Shown in pieces: positions 1 through 10,881 of a stretch of DNA of 55,155 nt. The DNA comes from Zopfochytrium polystomum (taxonomy: Eukaryota > Chytridiomycota > Chytridiomycetes > Chytridiales > Chytridiaceae). The position numbers were made by a program, and so were the translations under genes. A model generated the notes under the pieces. That model was not told the origin of the DNA, made no database searches, and saw nothing but the letters and a program-made list of their open reading frames with translations. Position 1 is the stretch's first letter; each line of letters starts with the position of its first letter. The stretch is taken from NCBI GenBank assembly GCA_025765615.1, contig JAIVFJ010000373.1, positions 1 through 55,155 of the forward strand, written 5' to 3'.

Positions 1-304
1 TCCTATGGTCTATTTCTGTCTGAAAAATGAGAGGATAAAAATAGAACACTTGCTTTCGTGAAGTCACACCCATTTATGGTTTGAAAGACGAAGACACCGA
101 TGCTTTCGAGAAGTCGCATCCATCCATTTATGGTTGGCATGACAGAGACTCTAAATGGGCAAGCGAAAAGGGCAGCGACGGTGTTTCGGAACTATCGCAA
201 AGGTTCATGGCTGTAGGGACTTGCTCCAGCATAAAAATAGCACCTGTGCGAGGGTGCGTGCCCTGGCCAAGATTGCTCAACTGCAAAAAAAAATAGAGTG
301 AACA
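1..304. other. Upstream region of the ABC transporter
   Basis: No gene is supported here. The stretch is the 5' flank of the transporter gene and ends in a short A-run just before its start codon. Small open frames on both strands have no recognisable content. Confidence 0.5.
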
Positions 305-3300
305 ATGAGCCTTCAACCTGAGCGTCGTAGTTCCATTCAAAGCGCCTTAACCAAGAGTGAGACGACCCTTCACGCGTCGACTCGGTCCTTAAGCTCGACT
401 GGATCGAGCTGCAAGCAAAGCATCGATGGCCTATTGTCGAACGGTCGACCCGCTGGTCCGGAGGAACTCTTTCAAGCCCAGAGAACTTTGAGTCCTGGCT
501 GGGTTTCATGGATCTTTCTGCTTTGGATGGACCCTCTCTTTTGGAAAGGCTTTCGAAAACACTTGGAACCAGAGGTAATTTGCACGCGCTCGGGCTTCGT
601 TTTCTTCCTCACTCCCTGTTGCCTCATCAAAAACGCTCAGGATCTTTATCAAATGCGACCTTCGGACGGGGCTGGACCACTCGCTGACGTCCTCAAGCCG
701 TTCTGGTCGGGGTTGAATGCTTGTCAAACATTCGTCCTCGCCGGCGCGTCTTCGCCCGGCATGACCTCCTCCAGGCCACCTTCGCTGCTATGGGCAGTTT
801 TCAAGTCGGTCGCGCTCCCGTGGAGTCTCGCTGGTCTCGTCCTCTCCATCTCTGCCGCCGCTCAGCTCGCCATCCCGACACTGCTGCAGCAAATCCTCTA
901 CTTCCTCGATCCGTCGCCTTCCTCCCAAGCCAAACTCGTGATGACGTCCGGCACTTCCATCGCCGTGACGATCTTTGTCCTGCAGCTGACCAACACTCTG
1001 TTCGGGGCGATCGTACGAGCAGATCGAGAGCAGAATCAAGGTCATTGCGAAGACGATTTTGGTTGGCGCGGTTTTCGAGAAGAGTCTCAAGCTGTCGCCG
1101 GACAGCGTGCAGCGATTCGATCAGGGCCGGATTTTGAATATGATCAATATCGACGTCGAAACTGTCGTTCAGTTTGTGCAGCACTCCCACACTTCTTGGA
1201 TTATGCCGTTGCAAGGTGATGCCTGCCGTTAAGAATGAATTCTTTGTTCACGAACCTCAACCTTTGCATTTCACAATTCAGTCGTCGCCACCATAGTGCT
1301 GCTGCAAAACCTGATTGGCAACGCCGTCTACTGCTCTCTTTTTGTTCTCTTCGTATCCGTACTGGTTCAAGCAGCAGTCATGGCCCCGCTTGAACGCTCC
1401 CAGCACGACTACCTCGAAGCCGGCGACCGGCGCCTCAACACCCTTCGAGAAATGCTGTGCGCTATGCGCGCGATTAAGCTGCACGGCTGGGAGCCGCTCT
1501 TCAAACGTCGGATCGACAAACTACGCGAAGATCAGGTCGCCCCGCTGCGGAAGTCCAACTGGCTCAACGCGCTGTTTTTCTCGGCCGCCCAAATCACTCC
1601 GATCGCCATGCCCGTTGTTGGAATCGTGGTTTGGATCGTCTGGTACGCTCCAGATCAGTACGTTGATCCAGCGGTGGTTTTTCCAGCTATTGCGCTGTAC
1701 CAACTGCTCGTGAATCCTTTGTGGGAGATGCCTACTGCCATCACGTAAGAGAGAAGAGAGGAGTGGAGCCTATGTGAATTTGACTTTTTTTTTTGAAGTG
1801 CCCTTGCTCAAGCACTGGTGTCGTTCCGGAGACTTCGTTCGTTTTTGCTCGCTTCAGAATTGCGGCCTTTACAAGTTCAGTGTCGCGAAACTCTGGACGT
1901 GACGGCAAAAGCGGCAGACGGTGGTGCGAGTGCACTGGAGCCTGCCGCGATCGTCATTGAAGACGCCAGCTTTGCTTGGAAACGAGACGTTGAGGACAAC
2001 GACGAGGGAAGCGTCGGGCGTCTCCGCAACATCAACCTCCGCATTCCAAAAGGCAAACTTACTTGCATTGTCGGCCCCGTCGGCGCAGGGAAATCGAGCC
2101 TTCTCTCTGCCATCATTGGCGAAATGGCGACCGCCTCTCCGCAGCCCGCTCCGTCGGACCATCAGCAAAGTGATGACAAGAGCGGTCGCGTTGCAGTCTT
2201 CGGCAGCATCGCGTACGCGCCGCAGCAGCCCTGGATCCTGACCGACACAGTGGAGGGGAATGTTGCTTTCGCGAGTAGCTCTGCCGGCGATTCACTGCGT
2301 ACAGCTGGGGAGAGGGAAAGGAGGATGCAATATGCCGTCACGGCGGCAGCCCTTGAGAAAGACTTGGCGCAGCTGCCCAAAGGCAAACAGACCTTGATCG
2401 GGGAGAAGGGAGCAAATCTGAGTGGCGGGCAGCAAGCAAGGGTCGCGCTGGGTAAGACGATTTGCTTTTGGTGCGGTTGCGTAACTGCATTCACGGCTCA
2501 ACACTTGTGTATCATAGCGCGAGCAGTTTACGAAGATGCCGACATCTATTTGCTGGTACTGTACACAGCAGTTTTTTTGTTTCTCTGGAGGCAATATCAC
2601 TCGTTTTGACACGCGCTCGTTCCTCCCAGGATGACCCCCTCTCCGCCCTCGACACCCAGGTCGGCACGGCAATCTTTAATAACTGCATCAAAGGCGCTCT
2701 CGCGTCCAAAACCGTCGTCCTCGTCACCCACCACCTCCACCTCCTCCCTTCAGCCGACCTCATCATCGTCATAGCCAACGGCAGCATCGCGCAGTCTGGT
2801 ACCTTCTCCACCCTTGCCGCAGACCCCAAGGGCCCCCTCGCAACCATGCTACGCGACCACTCCAACGCACCCACAAATCTCCGCCGACCGCCCGCAGCCG
2901 ACACCGACTCCGCCGCCCCCACCGACCCAGCTCCAGACCCTTCCGCTCTCACCGCCGCCCTAGCCGCCGCCGCCGACGCCCCGGACCTCGGCTCCGGCCC
3001 GATTCCCGACGCTGCCGCCGCCCGCGACATCGTGCAAGACGAGGAGCGCGCCTCAGGCGCGCTTTCCCCCCGCGTCTGGCGCAACTTTCTCCGAGCCTCC
3101 GGCGTGCCCGCCGTCGCGTTCATCGCGGCTTTCGCCCTGATCCAGCAGGCCGCGGCCGTCGCCGCCAGCCTTTGGTTGACGTGGTGGGCACAGGGCCGGG
3201 TCAAGGACGTCGGCGTTGAGGGCTGCGTGGGTTGGTTTGTGGGGCTGGGCGTCGTTCAGGGCGTTGCGCTGGGTAAGTTTTTGGTTGGGGTCTGGAGTTG

Positions 3301-5317
3301 TTCTTCAAGTTGCGGCACTAACCGTGTTTGTCTTCAGTCATTTGGAACGCGCTCGTTATTTTTAGCAGCTATAAAGCGAGTAAATTCTACCATGAGGCGG
3401 CGCTGTCTCGCCTGGTCCGCGCGCCAATGTCGTTTTTCGACAGTCAGGTATTTGTTTGTCTGAAACGTTTTCTGCTTCTCTCGTAACAGCTGGTAACTTC
3501 TTTCCTTTGGTTTTAAAATTTTACCCTAAAGCCGGTCGGACGCATTTTGAACAGGTTCAGCAAAGACATTGAGGCTGTTGATCAGCAGCTCTGGCACTAC
3601 TACTTTCTTGCGATATTCTCCGGCGTGCAGTTGCTTGGTGCTTTTGCTTTAATCATCGTATACTTTCCGATCCTTCTGGGTGCGTAACGTTGTGAAGCCA
3701 ATCATGTCTAATTTTAGCGCCTTTTCCTCGCACGTTTTAGCCGTATTCGTCCCTCTAATCATAGTATTCGGTTGCCTCCTGGTCTTCTACCGCACCACAA
3801 AGCGAGAACTCAAGCGGCTAGACTCCAACCAACGCTCAAGCCTCAACGCCCACATCTCCGAATCCCTCTCCGGCGTCCCAATTATCCGCGCCTTTCGCGC
3901 CGAAACCCGCTTCATCGCCCGCCAGCGCCTCCTCACCGACCTCGCAAACTCCCCGCGCTACCTCTACCTCTGCGCCCCCGTCTGGGTCTCCATCCGCATA
4001 GAGCTGCTGACGGCCTTTGTCACGCTCGCCATCTCGCTGCTCGGCGTCACAAACAAGGTCGACGCGTCGGCGGTGGGTCTTACGTTGACTTACGCGCTGG
4101 TTTTGATCGAGAATGTTGGGTACCTTATTAAAGCTTTGGCGCTGGTTGAGTCTGAGGTGAGTTGGTGTGTTGTTTTGGGTGGGTTGTGTGAGGTGTATTT
4201 GTAGTGACAGATTTTTCGGGAATTCAAGATGAACTCTGTTGAGCGCCTCGAGGTTTACTCTCGCGACGTTCCGATCGAGGCCGCGACGGAGATGCAGTCG
4301 GACCCGGACAAATCTTGGCCTGAATTCGGCGCTATTGAGATCCGGAACCTGGAAGTCCACTACCCGAGCCGTCCGGGCTATCCCGTCCTCAGAGACTTTT
4401 CGATCGACATTAAGCCTGGAGAAAAGGTATGAAATTAGGAACCCCGGCTCGGAGCTCTGACGAACAGACGAAACCATTTCCCGCACCACCGCATCCTCAT
4501 AACAGATTGGCGTCGTCGGGCGGACCGGCTCCGGGAAGTCCACCCTCCTCGCCGCCTTCCTGCGCCTCCTGGAGCCGTCCGCGGGCACCATCCGCATCGA
4601 CGGAATAGACACCTCAGCCGTCGGCCTCGCCATCCTCCGCTCCCGCCTCCACATCATCACCCAAGACCCCGTCCTCTTCTCCGGCTCCCTCCGCTCCAAC
4701 CTCGACCACGACGCCCGCCACCCCGACGCCGCCATCTGGCGCGCCCTCGACGACGTCGGCCTGCGCGACCTCGTTGCCCGCCACCCGCGCGGGCTAGACC
4801 TTACCGTCGACGTCGGCGGGAAGAACTTTTCGGTCGGGCAGAGACAGATGGTGTGCCTAGCCCGCGCCATGTAAGTGGCTTAACCCCACCTCCTCCACCC
4901 TTTGTCCACAAACTATAAACAATTCCAACAATTTGAACACCCGAACCCCAACCCAGCCTCCACGCCCCGCGTATCCTCGTCCTCGACGAAGCCACCGCCT
5001 CCGCCGACCCGACCGCGGACCGCCTTCTCGCCCGCACCGTCGCCCGCCGCCTCCCCGACGCCACCGTCGTCGCCGTCGCCCACCGCCTCCACACCGTCGC
5101 CGCGCTCGACCGCGTCGTCGTCCTCGACGCCGGCGTCGCCGTCGAGGTCGGGCGCCCCGTCGACTTGCTGGCGAGGACGGGCGGTCGGTTTAGGGCGCTG
5201 GCGGAGGCGGGTGGGAGAAACGCGTTTGAAAGGGTGCTGGATGCGGCGGAGGAGGCGGAGAGGGAGAGGAGTGGGGCGGGGCGGGGCGATGGTGCGGATG
5301 TGAGCGTGGTCGAGTAG
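305..5317 (+). CDS. ABCC/MRP-family ABC transporter, 12 exons
   Basis: Full-length ABC exporter of the ABCC (multidrug-resistance/conjugate pump) class, about 1418 aa, expected in the vacuolar or plasma membrane and driven by ATP. Exons: 305-574, 641-1215, 1282-1744, 1799-2451, 2518-2555, 2630-3272, 3338-3447, 3532-3679, 3741-4156, 4211-4426, 4506-4870, 4957-5317. Order is TMD1-NBD1-TMD2-NBD2. NBD1 has Walker A GPVGAGKSS (about residue 527), Q-loop PQQPWI, signature LSGGQQ and Walker B with LLDDPLSALD, split by the 38-nt exon 5. NBD2 has GRTGSGKS (about 1181), FSVGQRQ and ILVLDEA. There is no TMD0-like N-terminal extension. Exon 2 needs one base removed from the G run at 1004-1007 to join LTNTLF to the next frame (QIESRIKVIAKTIL); with that correction the exon sum is exactly divisible by three. 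Substrate is unknown. The class assignment is secure; the 1004 break may be an assembly error. Confidence 0.9.
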
Positions 5318-5479
5318 TCGTTAGTGGTGGGTCGGCAATCGAGAAATGAATCATATTTCTTTCAATTGGGGCTGGACGCGCTAATTACAAACATCAGAAA
5401 CTGGTGGGGGAGAGCTGAACAAGGAAAACACAAAGTAAAGAAGACTGCTGGAGAAGTCAAAATGGTCGATTTGCAGTGG

Positions 5480-5990
5480 GGCGAAGCTTGGGGTGAGCAC
5501 GGTGAATCAGGCGGCGGCATCGTTCCAAATCATCCAAGGCTTGATTAAACTCCGACCGGCTCTGCGGAACTTCACGCCCGTGGAGCGTGGACCGTTCTCC
5601 CAGCTCACGCCATCTTGCAGCAACCACAGGAACCCAAAATTTAGGGCTGCCTTTGCTGTGCGCACCGAGTACTTCAGAGGAAGCCCAGAGTATCACTACC
5701 AGCGCAGCACGCGCAGCTCCCGTCGATCGATCGCATACCGAAGCGCATCCTCCGAGTACGCCAGCTCGGCCTCGCTGTCTTTCCACCACCGCAACACCTC
5801 CACGTGGCCGCTCGGCTGGCGTAGTCCATCGCGCGGCACGTGTATGTCCAAGCGATCCCAGAATCCTAGAGCCACTGCAGGACCGCCACCTGTCCGTGCA
5901 TGCTGGCTCGATCGACAAGGTCGCCGTAGTGCTTCAAATTAAGATCAGATTCCTTCCACCACTGCAGGACGTCGGCGTGTCAGTTCATAC
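5480..5990 (-). pseudogene. Relic of the WW-repeat (VLQWWKDSGL) protein family
   Basis: On the minus strand, fragments of the same roughly 29-residue repeat found in the genes at 47645 and 51309 can be read: DVLQWWKESDLNLKHYGD, AVLQW followed by a stop and DSGIAW, AMDYASR, EVLRWWKDSEAELAYSEDA, and later YSGLPLKYSVRTA. They are spread over different frames and interrupted by in-frame stops (for example the TAG after AVLQWL). No start codon or F-box-like N-terminus is visible. I infer a decayed copy lying downstream of, and convergent with, the transporter gene. Confidence 0.7.
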
Positions 5991-6247
5991 ACGCTCTGCC
6001 GCGATGAAGGGGGACCGACGATCGTGCATTAATACAAATTTCACAGTTTCGTTCTCGATCATGCCTTCGAGAGGCTGACAGGTCTAATCATCGCGGCGCT
6101 AACTGCAAGGCACGTATTTTCATGCCCTGCTCACGCTGCTTCTATCTCTTCCTTCTTTCTCCGCAGTAGAGCCCTTCGGACTGGATTGTGACACTTAGAA
6201 CTACTTAAAACTGGTCGAATACAGATTATCGCACCGTTGATTACAGA
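5991..6247. other. Spacer between WW relic and tRNA-Asn
   Basis: No gene seen. It forms the 5' flank of the tRNA gene. Confidence 0.4.
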
Positions 6248-6334
6248 GCTGCCGTGGCGCAACTGGTTAGCGCGTGCGGCTGTTATGACGTAACAGTTTA
6301 CCGCAAGGTTGGTGGTTCGAGTCCACCCGGTAGC
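6248..6334 (+). tRNA. tRNA-Asn(GTT) with a 14-nt intron
   Basis: A complete cloverleaf folds. The acceptor stem is GCTGCCG with CGGTAGC (one G-T pair). The D stem is GCGC/GCGC, the anticodon stem TGCGG/CCGCA and the T arm GGTGG-TTCGAGT-CCACC. The anticodon loop reads CTGTTA then A once a 14-nt insert (6286-6299) after position 37, the canonical site for eukaryotic nuclear tRNA introns, is removed. The anticodon is GTT, so Asn. Mature length is 73 nt. A T6 run at 6367-6372 could be the Pol III terminator. Confidence 0.93.
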
Positions 6335-7109
6335 GCTTTCAAAAGGGTTTGTTGCAACTAACCCTCTTTTTTCTCTTCGTCAAGGTTTTTCCAAGAGTTT
6401 TGCCGGTAATTCCAGCCATCTGGAGGAATTATACCTTTTCATCCTCAGCAAGCGAATTTTACGTGTACTAAGGATCCTCAATTCTGTCTCTCGCCTCCGG
6501 CAACGCGTTGCCGGAGGTTAGTGGAATTTATAATTGAAATTGAACTTCCCACTTGCCGACAGATCGTGCCGGTCGGCTGTGGAGGGTGAAGAAAATATTT
6601 TTGATTTTGTCGAATCTGACAGGGATCCGGTACTGGTCCTTTCTGGAAAATTCCGGTCCAAATTGAGCATCCCATTTTGACCGCCCAGTCGGAAAGAAAA
6701 ATGCACCTCCCCTCCGCCTTCAAAAACCAATTTGGAAGCGGGACAACAAGTTAGTTTTTCACCTCCCGTTTTTGTCCACTTTGCGCCGTTTGCGGACTTG
6801 ATGCAGAAAGAAAAAATTAATTTGTTGCTCCTTTTTGGAGGCGCCGCAAGCAAAAGGGGCCACGCGCTTCCTTTTTGGGGAAGTGTGCAGCCCCCCCCAC
6901 AGGCGGAAGCGACCGCTGTTGTTGCCGCATACCCGATCAGGCCCCCACAAGACAAGACAGGCAAAATGACATGGCGAAAGGCTCACAGACAGGGCGGGTT
7001 TGCTTTGCGGGTATGGGAACAACAAACAAGAAACTCGTCCTCCACTTCATCCCACCGAACCGATCAAAGAAATATTGACCCCTCCCCGCACAATCATCCA
7101 CAAACCATT
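6335..7109. other. Intergenic region between tRNA-Asn and the first Reeler gene
   Basis: No gene is supported, although the frame of the Reeler gene stays open upstream of its likely start. It contains a perfect 24-bp palindrome (annotated separately) and A/T-rich spacer. The last part is the promoter/5' UTR of the Reeler gene. Confidence 0.5.
6494..6517. repeat. Perfect 24-bp palindrome
   Basis: The half-site CCTCCGGCAACG is followed immediately by its exact reverse complement, with no spacer. It lies 160 bp past the tRNA and about 600 bp before the first Reeler gene. It could be a dimeric regulator site or a cruciform. No second copy was noticed. Confidence 0.85.
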
Positions 7110-8246
7110 ATGGTCTCCGCAGCAGCTTCCCCCCTCTTCCTCGCCGCCGCAGCCGCCCTCGCCGCCCTCTTTGGCAACAACCACCCGGCCGTCTCGGCGC
7201 TGCCCAACGGGGCGCCGCGCTGCCTCATCAACGCCGCCGCCATCATGGCCAAGCACGGCAACCCGACCCAGACCCTCGGCCTCGCCATCCAAGCCCCCGC
7301 CTCCTACACCCCGGGTTCCACCGCCGCCGTGCCCATCCAGATCACGGGCCTGAAAGCCTTTGCCTCCGGCGGCATCCTGGCCTACGTCAACAGCACCGTC
7401 AACATGAACGCCGGCACCGCAGAGTCCCACGTCGGCGCATTCGCCGCGACGGGGAACATCCGCGCCCAGACCGCTTCCGCCTGTCAGACCGCCATGGTCA
7501 ACAACGAGAACCCGACCTCGACCATCACCCACGCGGCACCGTTGGCGAATACCGAGATTCAGACGCTCATGTGGACACCGCCGGCGGCGGACGTGGGCGC
7601 GGTGCAGGTGAATGTGGTCGTTGCGACGGGGACCGTCGGGCAGCCGTGGATGATCTTGCAGAGCGTCATGGTCGCTTCCGCGGGCGCTGCGGGCGGCGCA
7701 GGTGGAGGCGGAGCCTCGTCCTCGTCGTCGGCGTCTGCGGCTGCAAAGACCACGACCTCCGCTGCGGCCAAGTCGTCGTCGTCTTCGTCGTCAAGCAGCT
7801 CCTCCTCCACGACCGCAAAGACCACCACGGCGAAAACCACCACAAGCAGCAGCAGTAGCAGCAGTTCATCGTCGTCAGCAAAGGCCACCACCACCACCGC
7901 CAAGACAACATCCTCCTCTTCCAGCTCCTCCTCCTCCTCCTCCTCTTCTTCCAGCTCCGCAAAGACCACAACCACCGTCGCCGTCAAGGCCACCACCACC
8001 GCCGCCAACGCCAACGCACCCACCACCGTCACCATCACCGTCGCTCCCACCATCTCGCTGGTCGTCGTGACCCTCCCTGCTGCTGGCGCGGGCGGCGGTG
8101 CGGCGGCAACCACCACCGCCGCGCCGGCGGCGACGACTACCGCTGCGGCCGCTAAAGGCGCAAAGAACGCTTCAGCGTCGTCGTCGTCCTCCTCGTCGGC
8201 GGCGGCGGCGGCTACGACGGGTGCCAAGCAGCACCACCGCCGTTGA
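7110..8246 (+). CDS. Secreted Reeler-domain protein 1 (intronless)
   Basis: 378 aa, single exon. The chosen ATG gives a signal peptide (hydrophobic Ala/Leu stretch, residues 3-21) ending before LPNGAPRC. Residues about 31-190 match the Reeler fold pattern: NGAP..C (C38), a KHG motif, Y.PG, a second Cys (C125), ITHAAP, LMWTPP and VNVVVATG, ending in a Trp-containing strand. The typical family has more cysteines, so this is a reduced, divergent Reeler. Residues 191-378 are a Ser/Thr/Ala-rich, mucin-like tail encoded by TCC/TCG/ACC runs and ending in a short basic stretch (KQHHRR). Reeler domains occur in extracellular matrix and defence proteins; here a wall or adhesive coat role is only inferred. 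It lacks the intron shared by the other three copies and is the most divergent of them. Confidence 0.85.
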   Translation: MVSAAASPLFLAAAAALAALFGNNHPAVSALPNGAPRCLINAAAIMAKHGNPTQTLGLAIQAPASYTPGSTAAVPIQITGLKAFASGGILAYVNSTVNMNAGTAESHVGAFAATGNIRAQTASACQTAMVNNENPTSTITHAAPLANTEIQTLMWTPPAADVGAVQVNVVVATGTVGQPWMILQSVMVASAGAAGGAGGGGASSSSSASAAAKTTTSAAAKSSSSSSSSSSSSTTAKTTTAKTTTSSSSSSSSSSSAKATTTTAKTTSSSSSSSSSSSSSSSSAKTTTTVAVKATTTAANANAPTTVTITVAPTISLVVVTLPAAGAGGGAAATTTAAPAATTTAAAAKGAKNASASSSSSSSAAAAATTGAKQHHRR

Positions 8247-9924
8247 TTGACTGACTCAGCCCTTGACCCCCAATTTGGGGACACCTTCACCGACCCCTTG
8301 CATTGTTATTGTGCGGCCACTCTTGCCTTTTTTGGTCGTCAGTACACGCCGCAGAAAACCAATTTCGGGTGGTCGTGTGTCTTTTTTCGGTGTTTTTTTT
8401 CTTTTTCATCTTTTTTTCCTTGGCTTTCTTCATCCTCCCCCGTTGTTTTGCCCATTCCCCTTCCATGTTTTTTCAAACATCCCCCGAAATCCCCCCCGAG
8501 CGAGTTTCGAAGGGCAGGTCCTTCCGAACCGCCCATTACATCCATCAAACTTTCGACCATTCCCCCCCCTCACACATCCCTCGTCTCCTCGTTTGCTGCT
8601 GGCTGGGCAGGCCCCGTGCCATACAGAAACTGCATGTTTCGTCGTTCCTATTCCCCTTTTGCGCTTTTGCGTATTACATGTGGGCTCCCTTCGGCAGCCT
8701 TCCCCCTGCCGTCTTCCATCCCCTGCTACTCGCGTTGAACGCGGGTGCAAGGCGGTGGTGGTTCGGAAACATTGGGGCGAAAAATACATATTTGGACAAC
8801 CAAAACCCAGCGGATCGCACGAAGAAGGACGCGAGGAACGGATGCGTAGGATTCCACAGAAGCCGGAATTTTTCGTGCACCCGCGGGTAGCTGCGAAATG
8901 CCTGTTGGTGTTCGCGGCTTGCGTTGGAACACCCACGAGGGAGACACCGACAAGAGCGCTGTGGGATACGTTTCACCGACAGCACACTCTGACATTCCGT
9001 TTGTCCTGGCCCTTTACATCCAATCTTTCGCCTGTTCTCCCCGTCTTCCTTCCTCCTCGTCCTCCTCGTGGTCAACTCCTTCCTACTTTGCTGCCGGTCG
9101 GGCATCACTGCATGTTTCTAATTCCCATTCCCCTTTTGCGTACTATATGTGGACTCCTTCGGCAGCCTTCCTCTTCCCGTTCCTCCTTCTATCCGCGTTG
9201 ACGCGCGGCATGTTGGAATACGAGCAAAACAGGAGTTCACGTAACAGACGACTGTCAGAAACGACTTTCTCTGACACAGATGGAAGGCCCGCAGCGAGCG
9301 AACGGTAACCAAGGGGAGAGACATTCGCTTCATTTTTTTATTTTTTTAATTTTTAATTTTTTTTTTTTGTTTGTTGTTTCACTTGCGTGTTGTTTTGTTG
9401 CACAGCTGGTTTCTTTTGCGAAACAGATTCTTGGCAGAAAAATTATTCTATATTTTCATTTGATCAAAATATATAAAAGGGAATGAGAGAGCTCTGTTTG
9501 TAGTCCAGTGCTTGTCCAAATTAACCACGACTGCACAAGAATACTGCATAAATTCTATGCAAATACAGAAGGTTGGCTAGTCATGCTACTAAATTGGTAA
9601 GCATTCTCCAGCAACGCGGGTTTCAAAGGAAAAACTTTCCGGCTCTTCCCGCCTCCGCCCGCCCAGACACACGCACTCACACACACACACACATGTCGGA
9701 CACATTATTTGGCTCTGGTTGTTTTCTCTTGCTGCACGTTCACACAGTCCAGCGAAACTCGGCCACCGCCACGGGAAACCTCTTCTTGCTCCTTCTTCTG
9801 CGAACGAAAGATGTCTTGCTCGCTGAACGTTCGTGGCTGCGCGCGCCCATGTTAAAAAAAAAAAAAACTTGGGAACGAGAGAGATTGGCAGAAGAAGGAA
9901 AGTGATTAATTGAATATGTGAGAA

Positions 9925-9967
<43 letters not shown>

Positions 9968-9998
9968 GAGACAATTTCCAGTTCCAAGCGTAGTCGGA
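8247..9998. other. Long intergenic stretch with an imperfect duplication
   Basis: About 1.75 kb without a supportable gene. A segment of roughly 150 bp at 8588-8750 recurs diverged at 9083-9215; both contain CTGCATGTTTC, a CCCCTTTTGCG core and TTCGGCAGCCTTCC. A TATA-like TATATAAAAG lies at 9470-9479 with no gene recognised behind it. A (GA)n run is at 9930-9971. Confidence 0.5.
9930..9971 (+). repeat. (GA)n microsatellite
   Basis: AG dinucleotide tract of about 40 bp with a single C interruption. It sits 30 bp upstream of the TATA box of the lectin gene and could act as a nucleosome-excluding GA element. Confidence 0.85.
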
Positions 9999-9999
9999 G

Positions 10000-10007
10000 T
10001 ATATAAA
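10000..10007 (+). promoter_or_regulatory. Candidate TATA box of the lectin gene
   Basis: TATATAAA followed by GGG, 148 bp upstream of the lectin start codon and just downstream of the GA tract. Spacing fits a TATA-driven promoter with a leader of about 110 nt. Confidence 0.55.
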
Positions 10008-10154
10008 GGGTGCAACAACAACTCCCAAAGCGACACCCCAGCACTGAATTCACTTTGAAGCTGAAAAAGGTTTCGTCCCCACGCTTACCGTGCTTACACA
10101 CGGATAGTAACTCCAACCTTCAACAAACACGACGAAGCCAGCCTGAACGAAAAA

Positions 10155-10881
10155 ATGTACGCTGCCGCCGTCGTCTTTGCCGCCGCCCTTGCCGCTGTGG
10201 GCACCGCCGCCCAAAGCATCTCGTTCCACTCGCAGGTCAACGCTGGGCGTGAGTACAGCATACTTTAGAGCTTGTTCTCCATTCGCGGCGTTTCTGACGA
10301 TGATTCAACCGCCGATTCCTTTTTTCCCTTCCACCAAACCCACCCGTTCAGTCTGTGTCGACGTTCCTCTCTCCGCTCCAGCGGAGACCCAGATCGAGCT
10401 GTGGACCTGCAACGGACAAACCAACCAGCAGTTTAACTTTGCGGGCAACGAGTTGAAAGTCGCAGGTCCGTTTTACGCCCCCTCTAAATCTCTCATCTGT
10501 CGCGGGGAACTTTGCAACTCCTTCCGCCCTTAAAATCTCTCATCAGTCGCGGGCAACTTTGCTCACTCTCCGAACCGAAACATCCATCTTCGCGCGAAGC
10601 GACTAACCCTCCCAAATAAACTAGAAACCGGCCTCTGCCTCGACGTCTCCCACGCCGACTCTGGCATCTCCAACGGCCAAAAAGTCCAAGTCTTCACCTG
10701 CCAGGGCTCCTTCAACCAGCAGTGGAAGCGCGTCTTCACCGACCCCGCCGGCGTCTGGTTCCAGATCCAGATGGTCAACTCCAACTGGTGCCTCAACACG
10801 AACGGACTGAGCGCCGGCGCCGGGCAGAAGCTGGTCGTCTGGACTTGCGACACGAGCGCGGCGAGCTTGTGGAAGAACTGA
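10155..10881 (+). CDS. Secreted ricin-B-type (R-type) lectin
   Basis: 154 aa in three exons: 10155-10248, 10352-10465, 10625-10881, with GT-AG introns of 103 and 159 nt. Signal peptide MYAAAVVFAAALAAVGTAA. The mature protein is one beta-trefoil/CBM13-like domain. Each lobe shows the family's Cys pattern (LCVDV, LCLDV, WCLNT) and Q-x-W-type ends (NQQFNF, NQQWKR, SLWKN). R-type lectins bind galactose or GalNAc-type sugars, or act as carbohydrate-binding modules. No catalytic domain is attached, so a stand-alone secreted lectin is likely. It lies among other secreted proteins. Confidence 0.88.

Noticed and set aside
3836..4870. 344-codon minus-strand frame inside the transporter gene
   Set aside because: Antisense to conserved ABC exons with clear Walker and signature motifs; composition is that of a shadow.
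7559..8290. Long minus-strand frame opposite Reeler gene 1 (243 codons of Val/Ala/Glu)
   Set aside because: Mirror of Ser/Thr codon repeats in the real gene; similar shadows lie opposite 14341, 17000-18000 and 21400-22500.
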